Below are positions 1-9,308 of a stretch of 64,000 bases of DNA, piece after piece. The notes under the pieces were generated by a model that made no database searches, was not told where the DNA came from, and saw nothing but the letters and a program-made list of their open reading frames with translations. This stretch comes from Mycolicibacterium flavescens. GTDB taxonomy: Bacteria; Actinomycetota; Actinomycetes; Mycobacteriales; Mycobacteriaceae. The DNA lies in contig LR134353.1 in assembly GCA_900637135.1 (NCBI GenBank), positions 3,968,001 to 4,032,000 of the forward strand. Reading direction: 5' to 3'. The translations under genes and the position numbers were made by a program. Numbering within the stretch: position 1 is the stretch's first letter; each line of letters begins with the position of its first letter.

Positions 1-279
1 CAGGATGACGACGTCGTAGGTGTCCTGCAGGCGCTCGATCTCGGCTCGGGCGCGGGCACGGTCGAGCGCGAACAACACCGCCATCGCGTACACGGAGTCG
101 GCGAGGTCACCGTGGGATCCGTGCAGCGCCTCGGCGGCCACGTCGGCCTCCACCGACTGCCCGTAGCGCGGAAACGCCAGGCTCGTCACCGTCCTGCCCT
201 CGGCTTCGAACGCGGTTCGAAGTCCGTTGGTCAACGTGCGCTTACCCGCTCCGTCGACCCCTTCGATGACCATCAGCAC
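1..279 (-). CDS. tmk: Thymidylate kinase, N-terminal part (cut by window edge)
   Basis: Phosphorylates dTMP to dTDP in the cytoplasm, an essential step of dTTP synthesis. Only the first 93 residues are inside the window. The P-loop GVDGAGKRT is at residues 7-15, with the Lys-Arg after the glycine that I recall as typical of mycobacterial Tmk, followed by the FPRYGQS dTMP-binding segment. The GTG start (VLMVIEG) aligns with the M. tuberculosis start as I remember it; the ATG two codons later is an alternative. In M. tuberculosis tmk lies directly beside ahcY, whereas here five extra genes separate them. The C-terminus, with the LID region, lies outside the window. Confidence 0.95.
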   Translation of the reverse strand, partial: MLMVIEGVDGAGKRTLTNGLRTAFEAEGRTVTSLAFPRYGQSVEADVAAEALHGSHGDLADSVYAMAVLFALDRARARAEIERLQDTYDVVIL

Positions 280-318
280 GGCTGTGAGACTAGCTTTGCC
301 CAGTCGCCGCCCGCGCCA

Positions 319-1656
319 TCAGACGTCGTGTTCGGCCGGATCGGGGGCCGTCTCCCGAGAGATCGCCCGGAGGCGTTCGAGGTCGGCCGGGTGAAGGTCG
401 GCTTGGGCGGCCATCGCGTCCATCAACAGCTCGATCTGGCGGCGCAGCGCGGGCACGTACTCCTCACAGTGCTCATTGTGCGCATGCGCGATGAGCATGC
501 GCAGCACGCGCAGCACGGTGGCGACGACGTTCGGCTGGCCCACCGAGCTCTGGCGAATTTGGTCGAACGCGTGCGCGACGTACTCCTCGTGCGACAGATC
601 CCACGGGCGAAGAAGGATCCTGTCGTCAGGTCCGCACACCGCTGGCGGTGGCATGTCCGCCGTCAGCAGTTTGCGCATCATGCTGCCGAGGCGCAGCATC
701 ACGTCGGCCGCGGTGGTCGGGTCGTTGATGGCGGGGCTGAGCGCACGCAGGGCGATGTCGACCAGTTGGCGGATCCCGAAGTCGACGTCTTGCTGCATGG
801 TGCGGATGTCGGCCACCTCCACCGTCGACATCAGCTTGCGCTCGACGCGGTCAGGATCGGCCGGCTTCGGCCACAGGGTCATCAGTACCTCACCCTGATG
901 GATGTAGGCGCCGGTGCGGGTCTCCAATCGCACGACGGTCGCGGGCGGGACGGCGGCGAGGATGTATCTGCTCGCCGACTGGGTGACCCAGCCGTCGCTG
1001 CCCGCATGGACCGTGAGGTGCTCGCCCGTACCCGGTGCCGGCGGGTGCGGGGCCGGTGTCTCCATACGCGTCTGCCGCGCCTGCTCGTCGATGACTGTGT
1101 CGGCCTCCGCGGCGATGGTGCGCACCACCTCCCCCACCTGGAGGCCATAGGCCAGCCGATTGAGGTAGGCGATGATCAACAGCACCGTCACCACCGCCAG
1201 CACGACCGCCGCCGTCATCGACACCCGCGGCGCATTCGACATCGGGTCCCCGCTGATATGGCGAAGGGTCAGCACACAGAACACGAAGGTGCCCACCAGC
1301 AGGCCTATCACCGACTGGCTGAGCCGGTCCCGGATGAACGACCGCATCACCCGGGGGGAGAACTGGCTGCTGGCCAGCTGCAGGCTGACCACCGTAAGCG
1401 AAAAGACCACCCCGGCGGTCGTGATGGTGGCGCCGGCGACGGTGCTCAGTAACCACGTCGCCGCATTGCTGTTCATCTCGAGTGTCAACGGCAGCGAAGT
1501 GTCCACGCCGATGACGTCGTCGAGATAGGCCGTCACCTCCGCTAAGGCGATGCCGCCCACCAGGACCAGCGCGGGCAGCGCGAAGAGGCTTTCGCGGAAG
1601 TGGTAGAGGGCGGTGGAGATCCGCAGCGCCGACGGTCCGCTGAAGGGACGCATCAT
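319..1656 (-). CDS. DUF2254 family membrane protein
   Basis: A predicted inner-membrane protein of about 445 residues whose function is not established for the family. Four hydrophobic segments fill the N-terminal part (roughly residues 15-35, 60-85, 100-120 and 135-160), followed by a soluble C-terminal domain of about 280 residues. This layout and the sequence style match DUF2254. The start is placed at the tandem Met-Met before RPFSGPSALR, because upstream in-frame residues look non-coding; no strong ribosome binding site helps the choice. It lies 39 bases upstream of tmk on the same strand, so the two could be co-transcribed. It is not present at this position in M. tuberculosis, so it is an accessory insertion relative to that genome. 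Confidence 0.75.
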   Translation of the reverse strand: MMRPFSGPSALRISTALYHFRESLFALPALVLVGGIALAEVTAYLDDVIGVDTSLPLTLEMNSNAATWLLSTVAGATITTAGVVFSLTVVSLQLASSQFSPRVMRSFIRDRLSQSVIGLLVGTFVFCVLTLRHISGDPMSNAPRVSMTAAVVLAVVTVLLIIAYLNRLAYGLQVGEVVRTIAAEADTVIDEQARQTRMETPAPHPPAPGTGEHLTVHAGSDGWVTQSASRYILAAVPPATVVRLETRTGAYIHQGEVLMTLWPKPADPDRVERKLMSTVEVADIRTMQQDVDFGIRQLVDIALRALSPAINDPTTAADVMLRLGSMMRKLLTADMPPPAVCGPDDRILLRPWDLSHEEYVAHAFDQIRQSSVGQPNVVATVLRVLRMLIAHAHNEHCEEYVPALRRQIELLMDAMAAQADLHPADLERLRAISRETAPDPAEHDV

Positions 1657-1961
1657 ACCGTCGTGCACCTGATGTGTTGTGCGCCATGCCATTTGCTTGG
1701 GACAGGTGCGCCCTTGCTGCGCTCCCATGGGCAGAGTGGTTGGAGAGCGACGCGACTCGGCGGCGTCGCGCCGCCTCCGACCGAAGGACGGATGGTGAGG
1801 GTCGTCATGGTTCTCCCGGTGTAACAGAATGCCTTCGCCTACCTGGAGTTCCGGCTGCCGGTGTGGAGCGCCTCCTGCCAGTCCGGCACCCGGGGCAGCC
1901 CACTAGGACCGCGCCGACAGCATCCTGCGAGCCGGGCATGGCCTCGGGTATACACCAAGCA
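1657..1961. other. Intergenic region between divergent genes
   Basis: About 305 bases between two divergently transcribed genes, so promoters for both should lie here. I see no convincing sigma-factor hexamer pair. A GGGTAT at 1946-1951 resembles a SigF -10 element but has no GTTT at the proper distance. Open frames through this stretch have no coding character. I see nothing else definite in it. Confidence 0.4.
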
Positions 1962-2588
1962 ATGTCAACCGAAACGCCTCTGCTGCTGGTGCTTGACCTC
2001 ATCGGCACGTTCGCGTTTGCTCTCAACGGCGCCCTCGTCTCACTGCGCGCAACGCGTCTGGACATCTTCGGCGTCGTCACCGTTGGCATGCTCACCGGCC
2101 TGGGCGGTGGCGTCATCCGCGACATCCTTCTCGATTCGCTTCCGCCTGCGACCTTCGTGGACTGGCGTTATCTGGCCGCGGCAGCGGGCGGCGGCGTCAT
2201 TGCGTTCGCCCTGAGCCCTGCGCTCGAGCGGTTCACGATGCCCATCACCATCGCCGATGCCGTGGGGCTGAGCGTGTTCGCGGTGCTCGCCGCCTATAAG
2301 GCGCTGAACCTCGAGTTCGGCGTCCTTCAAGCGGTCATCGTCGGCACCATCACCGCCGTGGGCGGAGGGACCATCCGCGATGTGGCGATCGGGCAGGTGC
2401 CCACGGTGTTCCGCAGCGAGCTCTATGCGATACCGGCGATGACCGGCGCGGCCTGCGCGGCGATCCTCCACGGGCTCGGCGTCCAGAGCATCGCGGCGAC
2501 GCTGAGTGCCGCGGGGGTGTGCTTCGTGATCCGCATCGTGGGCGTGCAGTTCGATCTCCACGCGCCCCGTCCCCCTTGGCAACGTTGA
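1962..2588 (+). CDS. TRIC-type cation channel family protein (UPF0126)
   Basis: A 208-residue integral membrane protein with about seven hydrophobic segments. It carries the two-fold repeat of prokaryotic TRIC channels, with the diagnostic motifs GGGVIRD (residues 48-54) and GGGTIRD (134-140). TRIC proteins form trimeric cation channels, mainly for K+; a role here is inferred from family only. The start is put at MSTETPLL, which begins directly before the first membrane segment. An ATG eight codons upstream is possible, and neither has a clear ribosome binding site. It converges with the lipase gene, with only 15 bases between them. Confidence 0.85.
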   Translation: MSTETPLLLVLDLIGTFAFALNGALVSLRATRLDIFGVVTVGMLTGLGGGVIRDILLDSLPPATFVDWRYLAAAAGGGVIAFALSPALERFTMPITIADAVGLSVFAVLAAYKALNLEFGVLQAVIVGTITAVGGGTIRDVAIGQVPTVFRSELYAIPAMTGAACAAILHGLGVQSIAATLSAAGVCFVIRIVGVQFDLHAPRPPWQR

Positions 2589-2603
2589 GGCCCACTGGCC
2601 CAG

Positions 2604-3914
2604 TCAGAACCGCCCGCAGTTAGACGCTGTCGGCACACCCTTGAATCGGTCCGCGATCCACTGCATGGCGGGTTCACCGTCGACCAGCATGGGCAGGCCG
2701 TGGTTGACCATCGCCTTGTTGAGGAACGGCGGTTGTTCGTTGGTGCGCGCCTCGACGTCTGCGCCCTGAGCGCACCAGTCGCGACCCATCTGCATCGCCG
2801 GCGCCCACGGGACCAGCGGGTCGTACCGGTTGGCGTTGATGAGTACGGGCGCATTGGGTTTCATGCGGCCCAGCTTCTGCTCGTCGAACAGCGACTTGAA
2901 CGGCTCCTGCTCGACGAGTTCGAAGATGTCCTGATTGAAGTACGGCTGCAGGTGCCGGAACATGAACTTCGTCAGCGTCTCTGCGACGCACTGGTCCTGC
3001 ACCTTGAAGAGCATGTCGGCGCCGCGCGGTGTCAGCGTCGCCCGGATCGCCGCCTCGTGTTCGGGGTAGGCCGTCATTACCCCGTTCAGCGCATAACCCA
3101 CCGCTCCGATCAGCATGCTGCCGTCGATGAACGGGAACAGCGCCTTCAGGTCGGCGGGCGGCGCCCCGGCGTAGGAGCCAACCACGTCGAGTTCGGGGGC
3201 GTAACTCTCGGCCATCTCCGCTGCCGACGCCGCCGCACCCCCGCCTTGTGAGTAACCCCAGAACGCCAGCGGGCCGTCGGGGGCAAGCGAGGTGCCGGGC
3301 AGCTTCTTGGCGGCGCGGGCCGCGTCGAGCATCGCGTGGCCCTGCGACACCCGGTTCGCGTAGGTGTGCAGCCCCGGGGTGCCCAGGCCCTCGTAGTCGG
3401 TCATGACGATCGCGAACCCGCGCGCGACCATCGTCGCGACGAACAACTCCTCGTAGTTGAACGCGATGTCGAGGTACGGCGACCAGTGGATACCCTGATT
3501 GAACTGCCGCGACGGTGCGCACTGATCACCCTGGCCCTGGGTGCCCGGCCCGTAGACGATCAGCGGCCGCGGCCCGCCGAACGGCCACGGCGCATGCGGT
3601 TCGAAGTACGTGCCGGTGACGACGTTCGGGTTTCCCCGAGCGTCGTTGCTGCGGTACATGATTCGTGTGCCGTCGGCCATGATCATGCCGAGTTCGCCGG
3701 ACGGTTCGAGCACCAGGCGCGAGGGCTCCGTGCGGACCAGATCACCGGGTTTGCCCGGCGGCAGCGGATCCGGCGGCGTATAGAACGCCTGGTATTCGTC
3801 CTCGTTGAAATAGGGGTGGTGATCGTCGATGGTCGGGTCGTCGGCCGCTGCGGGCGCGGGGGTCCCGAAGAAAAAGACCATGAGGGCAATCGCGATTCCG
3901 ACGATGCGACCCAT
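2604..3914 (-). CDS. Secreted lipase/esterase (LIP family)
   Basis: An exported alpha/beta-hydrolase of 436 residues resembling the secretory lipase (LIP) family, which hydrolyses triacylglycerols or other esters outside the cytoplasm. Residues 1-25 form a signal peptide: a hydrophobic core and then a PAPAAADDP-type cleavage region. The nucleophile is Ser222 in GYSQGG. Asp365 (NRYDPLVP) and His405 (VNHGLP) are at the expected places for the rest of the triad. Cysteines at residues 132, 309, 381 and 433 could form disulfides in the exported protein. The start at MGRIVGIAIA begins the signal peptide. The substrate cannot be read from sequence. Confidence 0.85.
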   Translation of the reverse strand: MGRIVGIAIALMVFFFGTPAPAAADDPTIDDHHPYFNEDEYQAFYTPPDPLPPGKPGDLVRTEPSRLVLEPSGELGMIMADGTRIMYRSNDARGNPNVVTGTYFEPHAPWPFGGPRPLIVYGPGTQGQGDQCAPSRQFNQGIHWSPYLDIAFNYEELFVATMVARGFAIVMTDYEGLGTPGLHTYANRVSQGHAMLDAARAAKKLPGTSLAPDGPLAFWGYSQGGGAAASAAEMAESYAPELDVVGSYAGAPPADLKALFPFIDGSMLIGAVGYALNGVMTAYPEHEAAIRATLTPRGADMLFKVQDQCVAETLTKFMFRHLQPYFNQDIFELVEQEPFKSLFDEQKLGRMKPNAPVLINANRYDPLVPWAPAMQMGRDWCAQGADVEARTNEQPPFLNKAMVNHGLPMLVDGEPAMQWIADRFKGVPTASNCGRF

Positions 3915-4055
3915 CGATCGGACGTTAGCAACGAAAATCGTTTCATGAGGCCTGTTTCCGGCTCAAGCCTCGCGCCATGGCGGTCGAGCGATGAGTTCGC
4001 GCGCCGGCGCAAGTCTGCTTACCCGAAACCCTTTCGTGACGAGGAGGCGCTGGGA

Positions 4056-4742
4056 ATGACGACTCATGCGGTCGGAACGCGTGAACAGTGGCGAACGGCC
4101 TACGAGCGGCAGCTGGCCAAGGAGAAGGAGCTGACCCGCAGGGTCACCGAGCTGGCGCAGGAGCGGCAGGCGCTGCCGTGGGTGCGCGTGAACAAGCAAT
4201 ACGAGTTCGACACCACCGCGGGCCGTCGCACGCTCGCCGAGCTGTTCGACGGCAGATCACAGTTGATCGTGCGGCACTTCATGCACGGGCCGAAGACCCC
4301 AGAGGGCTGCCCGGGATGCACCTTCGAAACGGACAACCTGGTCGGCGCGGTGGCTCACCTGGCCCGGCGCGACGTCACGTTCATCCTGTCGTCGCGTTCG
4401 CCGTTGCCGGTGTTGACCGCCTACAAGCAGCGGATGGGCTGGGACATCGAGTGGGTGTCCTCCGGCGACACCGACTTCGACGCCGACTTCTTCAGCTACA
4501 TGCACGTCCCGACGCCGCGCCGCGACTTCGGATCGGGCAGCGGCAGCATGCTCGACGTGATGGAGCTGATGGCGCTGAGCTGTTTCGCGCTGGAGGACGG
4601 CGTCGTCTACCACACCTACTCGACCTACGATCGCGGCACCGAAGCGCTGAACGCCACCTGGCAGCTGTTGGACCGCGCGCCCAAAGGCCGCGGCGAGGAT
4701 TTCTCCGACTGGCCGCGCAAGCGCGACGAATATCCGGCGTAG
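4056..4742 (+). CDS. DUF899 thioredoxin-like family protein
   Basis: A 228-residue soluble protein of the DUF899 family (thioredoxin-fold, AhpC/TSA-like). A CPGC motif (residues 85-88, in EGCPGCTF) sits where a redox-active CxxC would be. It is followed by the conserved blocks FILSSRSPL, MGWDIEWVSS and DFNYD-like segments (here DFDADFFSYM). The start is fixed by a strong GAGGAGG ribosome binding site nine bases before the ATG. The in vivo substrate is unknown for the family; a peroxide- or thiol-related role is a guess. It is divergent from the lipase and 111 bases ahead of the haemophore-like gene. Confidence 0.8.
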   Translation: MTTHAVGTREQWRTAYERQLAKEKELTRRVTELAQERQALPWVRVNKQYEFDTTAGRRTLAELFDGRSQLIVRHFMHGPKTPEGCPGCTFETDNLVGAVAHLARRDVTFILSSRSPLPVLTAYKQRMGWDIEWVSSGDTDFDADFFSYMHVPTPRRDFGSGSGSMLDVMELMALSCFALEDGVVYHTYSTYDRGTEALNATWQLLDRAPKGRGEDFSDWPRKRDEYPA

Positions 4743-4853
4743 CGCCGCTTGGGGGTTGCTGCACGCCTCCTGTGAACCTGCTTGGGAGGCAGCGCATCAG
4801 CCATCGCCCGGTTCCACACTGGCAGTCACACCCTGATCGAAGGAGCCCGTCCG

Positions 4854-5198
4854 ATGTTCGGAACCCGTAGGGCGTACCCGCTCTGGTTGGCCGTCGTGGC
4901 CGGCGCCGCGCTGCTCGGCTTGTCCCCGTTGGCCAACGCCGAGCCGGCGAACTGCACCAGCGCCGATCTCGAAGGCGTCCGCGCCGGGGTCGACGCGTCA
5001 ACGTCGGCCTACTTATTCACCCATCCTGACCTCAACGGCTTCATGAGCACCCTCAGAGGCATGTCGCGTGAGGGGGTGGCCGAGCAGGTGACGGGATACA
5101 TGGCCAGCCATCCGCAGGAGAACGCCGAGATGGCGGGTATCCGGCAGCCGCTGATGGACCTGAAGAACCACTGCGGGGGATTGGACCCGACACCCTAA
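4854..5198 (+). CDS. Exported haem-binding (haemophore-like) protein
   Basis: A small secreted protein, 114 residues including a signal peptide that ends at about residue 29 (LANA then EPANC). The mature part is mostly helical with one pair of cysteines (Cys34 and about Cys107), the pattern of the mycobacterial haemophore family typified by Rv0203. The family binds haem outside the cell and passes it to MmpL transporters; this copy is assigned by resemblance only and no MmpL gene is near. The start follows an AAGGAG ribosome binding site at a good distance. It converges with ahcY. Confidence 0.75.
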   Translation: MFGTRRAYPLWLAVVAGAALLGLSPLANAEPANCTSADLEGVRAGVDASTSAYLFTHPDLNGFMSTLRGMSREGVAEQVTGYMASHPQENAEMAGIRQPLMDLKNHCGGLDPTP

Positions 5199-5238
5199 CC
5201 ACTGCAGCACAACCCGTCCGGGGCCCCGAGAACGAAAG

Positions 5239-5264
5239 CCCCCGGCACGCGGATGTGCCGGGGG
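5239..5264. terminator. GC-rich hairpin between convergent genes
   Basis: A perfect 10-bp stem, CCCCCGGCAC paired with GTGCCGGGGG, closed by a six-base loop. It sits between the ends of the haemophore gene and ahcY. It has no T-tract, as is usual for mycobacterial terminators, and could serve both strands. Confidence 0.7.
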
Positions 5265-5279
5265 ACCTTCGGGTGACGA

Positions 5280-6737
<1,458 letters not shown>

Positions 6738-6770
6738 GTAGAGCCCCTTTTCATTCGTCATTGCCTATGA

Positions 6771-6786
6771 GCGCACAGATGTGCGC
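6771..6786 (-). promoter_or_regulatory. Small palindrome upstream of ahcY
   Basis: GCGCAC-AGAT-GTGCGC is a perfect 6-bp inverted repeat 33 bases upstream of the ahcY start. A direct repeat of GACATCC (two copies, 12 bases apart) follows between 6791 and 6810. Either could bind a regulator or shape the leader RNA. No known riboswitch is recognised. Confidence 0.3.
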
Positions 6787-6872
6787 ACGGCGACATCCAT
6801 GTAGACATCCAAAGCCTGCGGGCTCGCGGGACAGGCGCTTGTGCGGTGAAACCGGCCGTGGCGCTCTGACAG

Positions 6873-7544
6873 CTAAGGAATATCGATAACACCGTAGCGT
6901 TCGGCGAAGGGCGTCATCAATCGGGCCAGGTCACGGGCCACGTCGTGACCCTGGGCGGGCGATGCGCTGGGGTCGGCTTCCGGCGGCATCGAGACGTAGC
7001 TCATCGCGAGCCGGACGATGGCCCTGGCCAGCACTCCGGCATCCTCTTCGCTGGTCTTCACCCAGCTGTCGACGAACGTCTGCGTCAGCCGCCGACTGCA
7101 GTGGATGATGATCGGACCGCTGTCGGTGGTGATGAGCTGTAGCAGATCGGGCTTGGCCTCGCCGGTCAGCAACGAGATCACCAGCGGGTCGGCTGCCGAC
7201 TCGGCGAAGAAGTCGCGGAAGCCCTGGCTGAACGCGGCGAAGACGTCGCCGACGTTGCCCGCGATGGCGTCGTCGATCTGGTCGACGAGCCGGTCGGCCA
7301 GGCGCATCGCGTATGCCTGCGCCAGCCCCTGGCGCGAGCCGAACTCGTTGTAGATGGTCTGCCTGCTGATGCCTGCCGCCTTGGCGACGTCGGCCAGGGT
7401 GATCGCCGACCAGTCGCGGGTGAGCAGCAGTTCGCGCATGCCGTCCAGAATGGAATCGCGCAGCAGCACCCTCGACGCTTCGGCGTACGGGATGCGCTGC
7501 GCGGTCCGGCGCGGGCTGTTCACACGCGCGAGACTAGTCGTCAC
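6873..7544 (-). CDS. alkX: TetR-family regulator of the alkane hydroxylase operon
   Basis: A DNA-binding repressor of 223 residues, equivalent in position and sequence to Rv3249c/AlkX. The helix-turn-helix is [22 protein letters not shown] near residues 45-66, and the C-terminal domain is the ligand-sensing part. The GTG start overlaps the rubB stop as GTGA, so it is translationally coupled and is the last gene of the alkB-rubA-rubB-alkX operon. This implies autoregulation. The likely operator is the palindrome over the -35 of the alkB promoter. Ligands are probably alkanes or fatty-acid products, by analogy with the family. Confidence 0.9.
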   Translation of the reverse strand: MTTSLARVNSPRRTAQRIPYAEASRVLLRDSILDGMRELLLTRDWSAITLADVAKAAGISRQTIYNEFGSRQGLAQAYAMRLADRLVDQIDDAIAGNVGDVFAAFSQGFRDFFAESAADPLVISLLTGEAKPDLLQLITTDSGPIIIHCSRRLTQTFVDSWVKTSEEDAGVLARAIVRLAMSYVSMPPEADPSASPAQGHDVARDLARLMTPFAERYGVIDIP

Positions 7545-7720
7545 GGACGCGCGACCTCGACCATCTCGAAGTCGGACTTGGCCGCGCCGCAGTCCGGGCA
7601 ACTCCAGTCATCGGGAATGTCGTCCCACCGTGTGCCCGGGGCGATCCCGTCCTCGGGCCAGCCCTTCTCCTCGTCGTACTCGAATCCGCACTGCACGCAG
7701 ACGAACAGTTTGTAATCCAT
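7541..7720 (-). CDS. rubB: Rubredoxin 2
   Basis: A 59-residue iron-sulfur electron carrier that passes electrons from a rubredoxin reductase to the alkane hydroxylase. It has the rubredoxin pattern of two CxxC knuckles: CVQC at residues 8-11 and CPDC at 41-44, which bind one Fe. The start follows an AAAGGA ribosome binding site and leaves 27 bases after rubA; the stop overlaps the alkX start. Two rubredoxins in tandem after alkB is the usual actinobacterial arrangement, generally one for each redox partner. Confidence 0.95.
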   Translation of the reverse strand: MDYKLFVCVQCGFEYDEEKGWPEDGIAPGTRWDDIPDDWSCPDCGAAKSDFEMVEVARP

Positions 7721-7747
7721 CTGTTGTTCCTTTTCTCGGGTTGGGGG

Positions 7748-7909
7748 TCATATCGGTTCGAAGTCGACCTTCTCCCGCACGGCGCAGTCGGGGCAGCACC
7801 AGTCGTCGGGAATCTCGCTGAATGGTGTGCCGGGTGAAAAGCCCTCCCGCGGAGCGCCTTTGGCCTCGTCGTAGACGTAGTCACAACCCGGGCAGCGGTA
7901 GGCGGTCAC
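7748..7909 (-). CDS. rubA: Rubredoxin 1
   Basis: A 53-residue rubredoxin with iron-binding CPGC (residues 6-9) and CPDC (39-42, preceded by one additional Cys) and the conserved DYVYDEAKG segment between them. Its GTG start overlaps the alkB stop (GTGA), so it is translated as part of the alkB message. It is the immediate electron donor candidate for AlkB. The gene is shorter than many gene-finding cut-offs but both iron knuckles are intact. Confidence 0.95.
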   Translation of the reverse strand: MTAYRCPGCDYVYDEAKGAPREGFSPGTPFSEIPDDWCCPDCAVREKVDFEPI

Positions 7910-9126
7910 TGAACCGTCCCCGCGTACCGGGCCACCGCCTTGTCACGCACGCGAGGGTGGATGTTGACCCGCGCGATGTCGCCGTCGTAGTGGTCGAGCA
8001 CCCGATGATCCATCACCTTGCGCCACAGCGGCGGGAAGTACGTCAGCGCGATCATCGACGCGTAACCGCTCGGCAGGTTCGGCGCGCCCTCCATGCTGCG
8101 CAGCGTCTGGTAGCGCCGGGTCGGGTTGGCGTGGTGATCGCTGTGGCGCTGCAGGTGATACAGGAACAGGTTGGTCACGATGTGATCGGAGTTCCAGCTG
8201 TGCGCCGGCGCGCAGCGCTCGTAACGGCCGGACTCGAGTTTCTGGCGCAGCAGCCCGTAGTGCTCGAGATAGTTGACCGTCTCGAGCAGCGTGAAGCCGA
8301 ACACCGCCGAGATGACGATGTAGGGAATCAAGGCCCAGCCGAAGACCGCGATCAGCGCGCCGTAGAAGACCGCCGACATCGCCCAGGCGTTGAGGACGTC
8401 GTTGGACCAGTGCCACTTACTCTTGCCTGCGCGCTCGAGCCGCTTGGCCTCCAGCTCCCACGCCGACCTCAGTGATCCGAAGACGCTGCGCGGCAGGAAC
8501 TCCCAGAACGTCTCACCGAAACGGGCCGATGCGGGGTCCTCGGGGGTCGCGACGCGGACGTGGTGTCCGCGGTTGTGCTCGATGTAGAAGTGGCCGTAGC
8601 AGGTCTGTGCCAGCGTGATCTTGGCCAGCCACCGTTCCAGCGAGTCCTTCTTGTGTCCCATCTCGTGGGCGGTGTTGATGCCGACTCCGCCGAGCAGGCC
8701 GACCGACAGCGCCAGGCCGATCTTGGCGGGCCAGCCCAGTCCCCCGTCGAAGCCGAGCCAACTCAGATCCGACGCGGTGAACAGATAGGCGCCGACGATC
8801 ACGCTGGCGTACTGGAACGGGATGTAGGCGTAGGTGCAGTAGCGGTAGTACTTGTCGTTCTCCAACCGCTCCATCACCTCGTCGGGTGGGTTCTGCCCGT
8901 CCGGCCCGAACTTCAGATCCAGTGCAGGCAGCAGGATGTAGAGCAGGATCGGCCCGATCCAGAACGGCACTTGCGCGGCGGCGTGCCAGCCCCACTGGTT
9001 GAACGCCCAGACCAGCGGCAGCATGACGAACAGTGCCGTCGGCGCGATCAAGCCCATCAGCCACAGGTAGCGCTTCCTGTCCCGCCACTGTGCGATGCCC
9101 GGTTCCGGTGTCGTCTGCGTGGTCAT
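7906..9126 (-). CDS. alkB: Alkane 1-monooxygenase
   Basis: Membrane-bound non-haem di-iron enzyme that oxidises medium-chain n-alkanes to 1-alkanols using O2 and rubredoxin electrons. The 406 residues contain about six membrane segments and all histidine motifs: HEMGH (154-158), EHNRGHH (183-189) and LQRHSDHH (325-332), plus the AlkB signature NYLEHYG (285-291). The start has a good AGGAGGCGGG ribosome binding region. It is first in the alkB-rubA-rubB-alkX operon. A rubredoxin reductase is not in the window and must be supplied elsewhere. This points to a hydrocarbon-using environmental lifestyle. Confidence 0.96.
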   Translation of the reverse strand: MTTQTTPEPGIAQWRDRKRYLWLMGLIAPTALFVMLPLVWAFNQWGWHAAAQVPFWIGPILLYILLPALDLKFGPDGQNPPDEVMERLENDKYYRYCTYAYIPFQYASVIVGAYLFTASDLSWLGFDGGLGWPAKIGLALSVGLLGGVGINTAHEMGHKKDSLERWLAKITLAQTCYGHFYIEHNRGHHVRVATPEDPASARFGETFWEFLPRSVFGSLRSAWELEAKRLERAGKSKWHWSNDVLNAWAMSAVFYGALIAVFGWALIPYIVISAVFGFTLLETVNYLEHYGLLRQKLESGRYERCAPAHSWNSDHIVTNLFLYHLQRHSDHHANPTRRYQTLRSMEGAPNLPSGYASMIALTYFPPLWRKVMDHRVLDHYDGDIARVNIHPRVRDKAVARYAGTVQ

Positions 9127-9167
9127 TGCCCGCCTCCTGGAGTGAGTGCCATCACGTCTTGAGGTTG

Positions 9168-9200
9168 ACTATAAGCCGCAATTTGTCTGCTGTCTAGACA
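9168..9200 (-). promoter_or_regulatory. alkB promoter with overlapping palindromic operator
   Basis: Read on the minus strand, a -35 TAGACA (9196-9191) and a -10 TATAGT (9173-9168) are separated by exactly 17 bases, upstream of alkB. The -35 lies inside a perfect 10-bp palindrome, TGTCTAGACA (9191-9200). A TetR-type repressor bound there would block RNA polymerase, which fits control by the operon's own alkX product. Confidence 0.6.
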
Positions 9201-9308
9201 CAACAGTAGATTTTGTAAAGCATCTTGGTGCGCGATGACCCGCGAGCGCCCAACCTTGGACAGCCCGGCCCCCGCGATCGGGTTGCGCGCTCGCGCAGGT
9301 GTGGCGGG

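Noticed and set aside
112-1452. A 446-codon plus-strand frame opposite tmk and the DUF2254 gene
   Set aside because: Its product is Arg/His/Gln-rich with no family resemblance, while both minus-strand genes have clear membrane segments or motifs.
1725-1800. A stretch resembling the D-arm of a serine tRNA
   Set aside because: No acceptor, anticodon or T arm can be folded around it, so it is not a tRNA.
1946-1951. SigF-like -10 (GGGTAT) before the TRIC gene
   Set aside because: There is no GTTT-like element 15-17 bases upstream (the bases there read GCGA).
4765-4790. GCCTCC/GGAGGC inverted repeat after the DUF899 gene as terminator
   Set aside because: Only six pairs with a 14-base loop and no T-tract; too weak to list.
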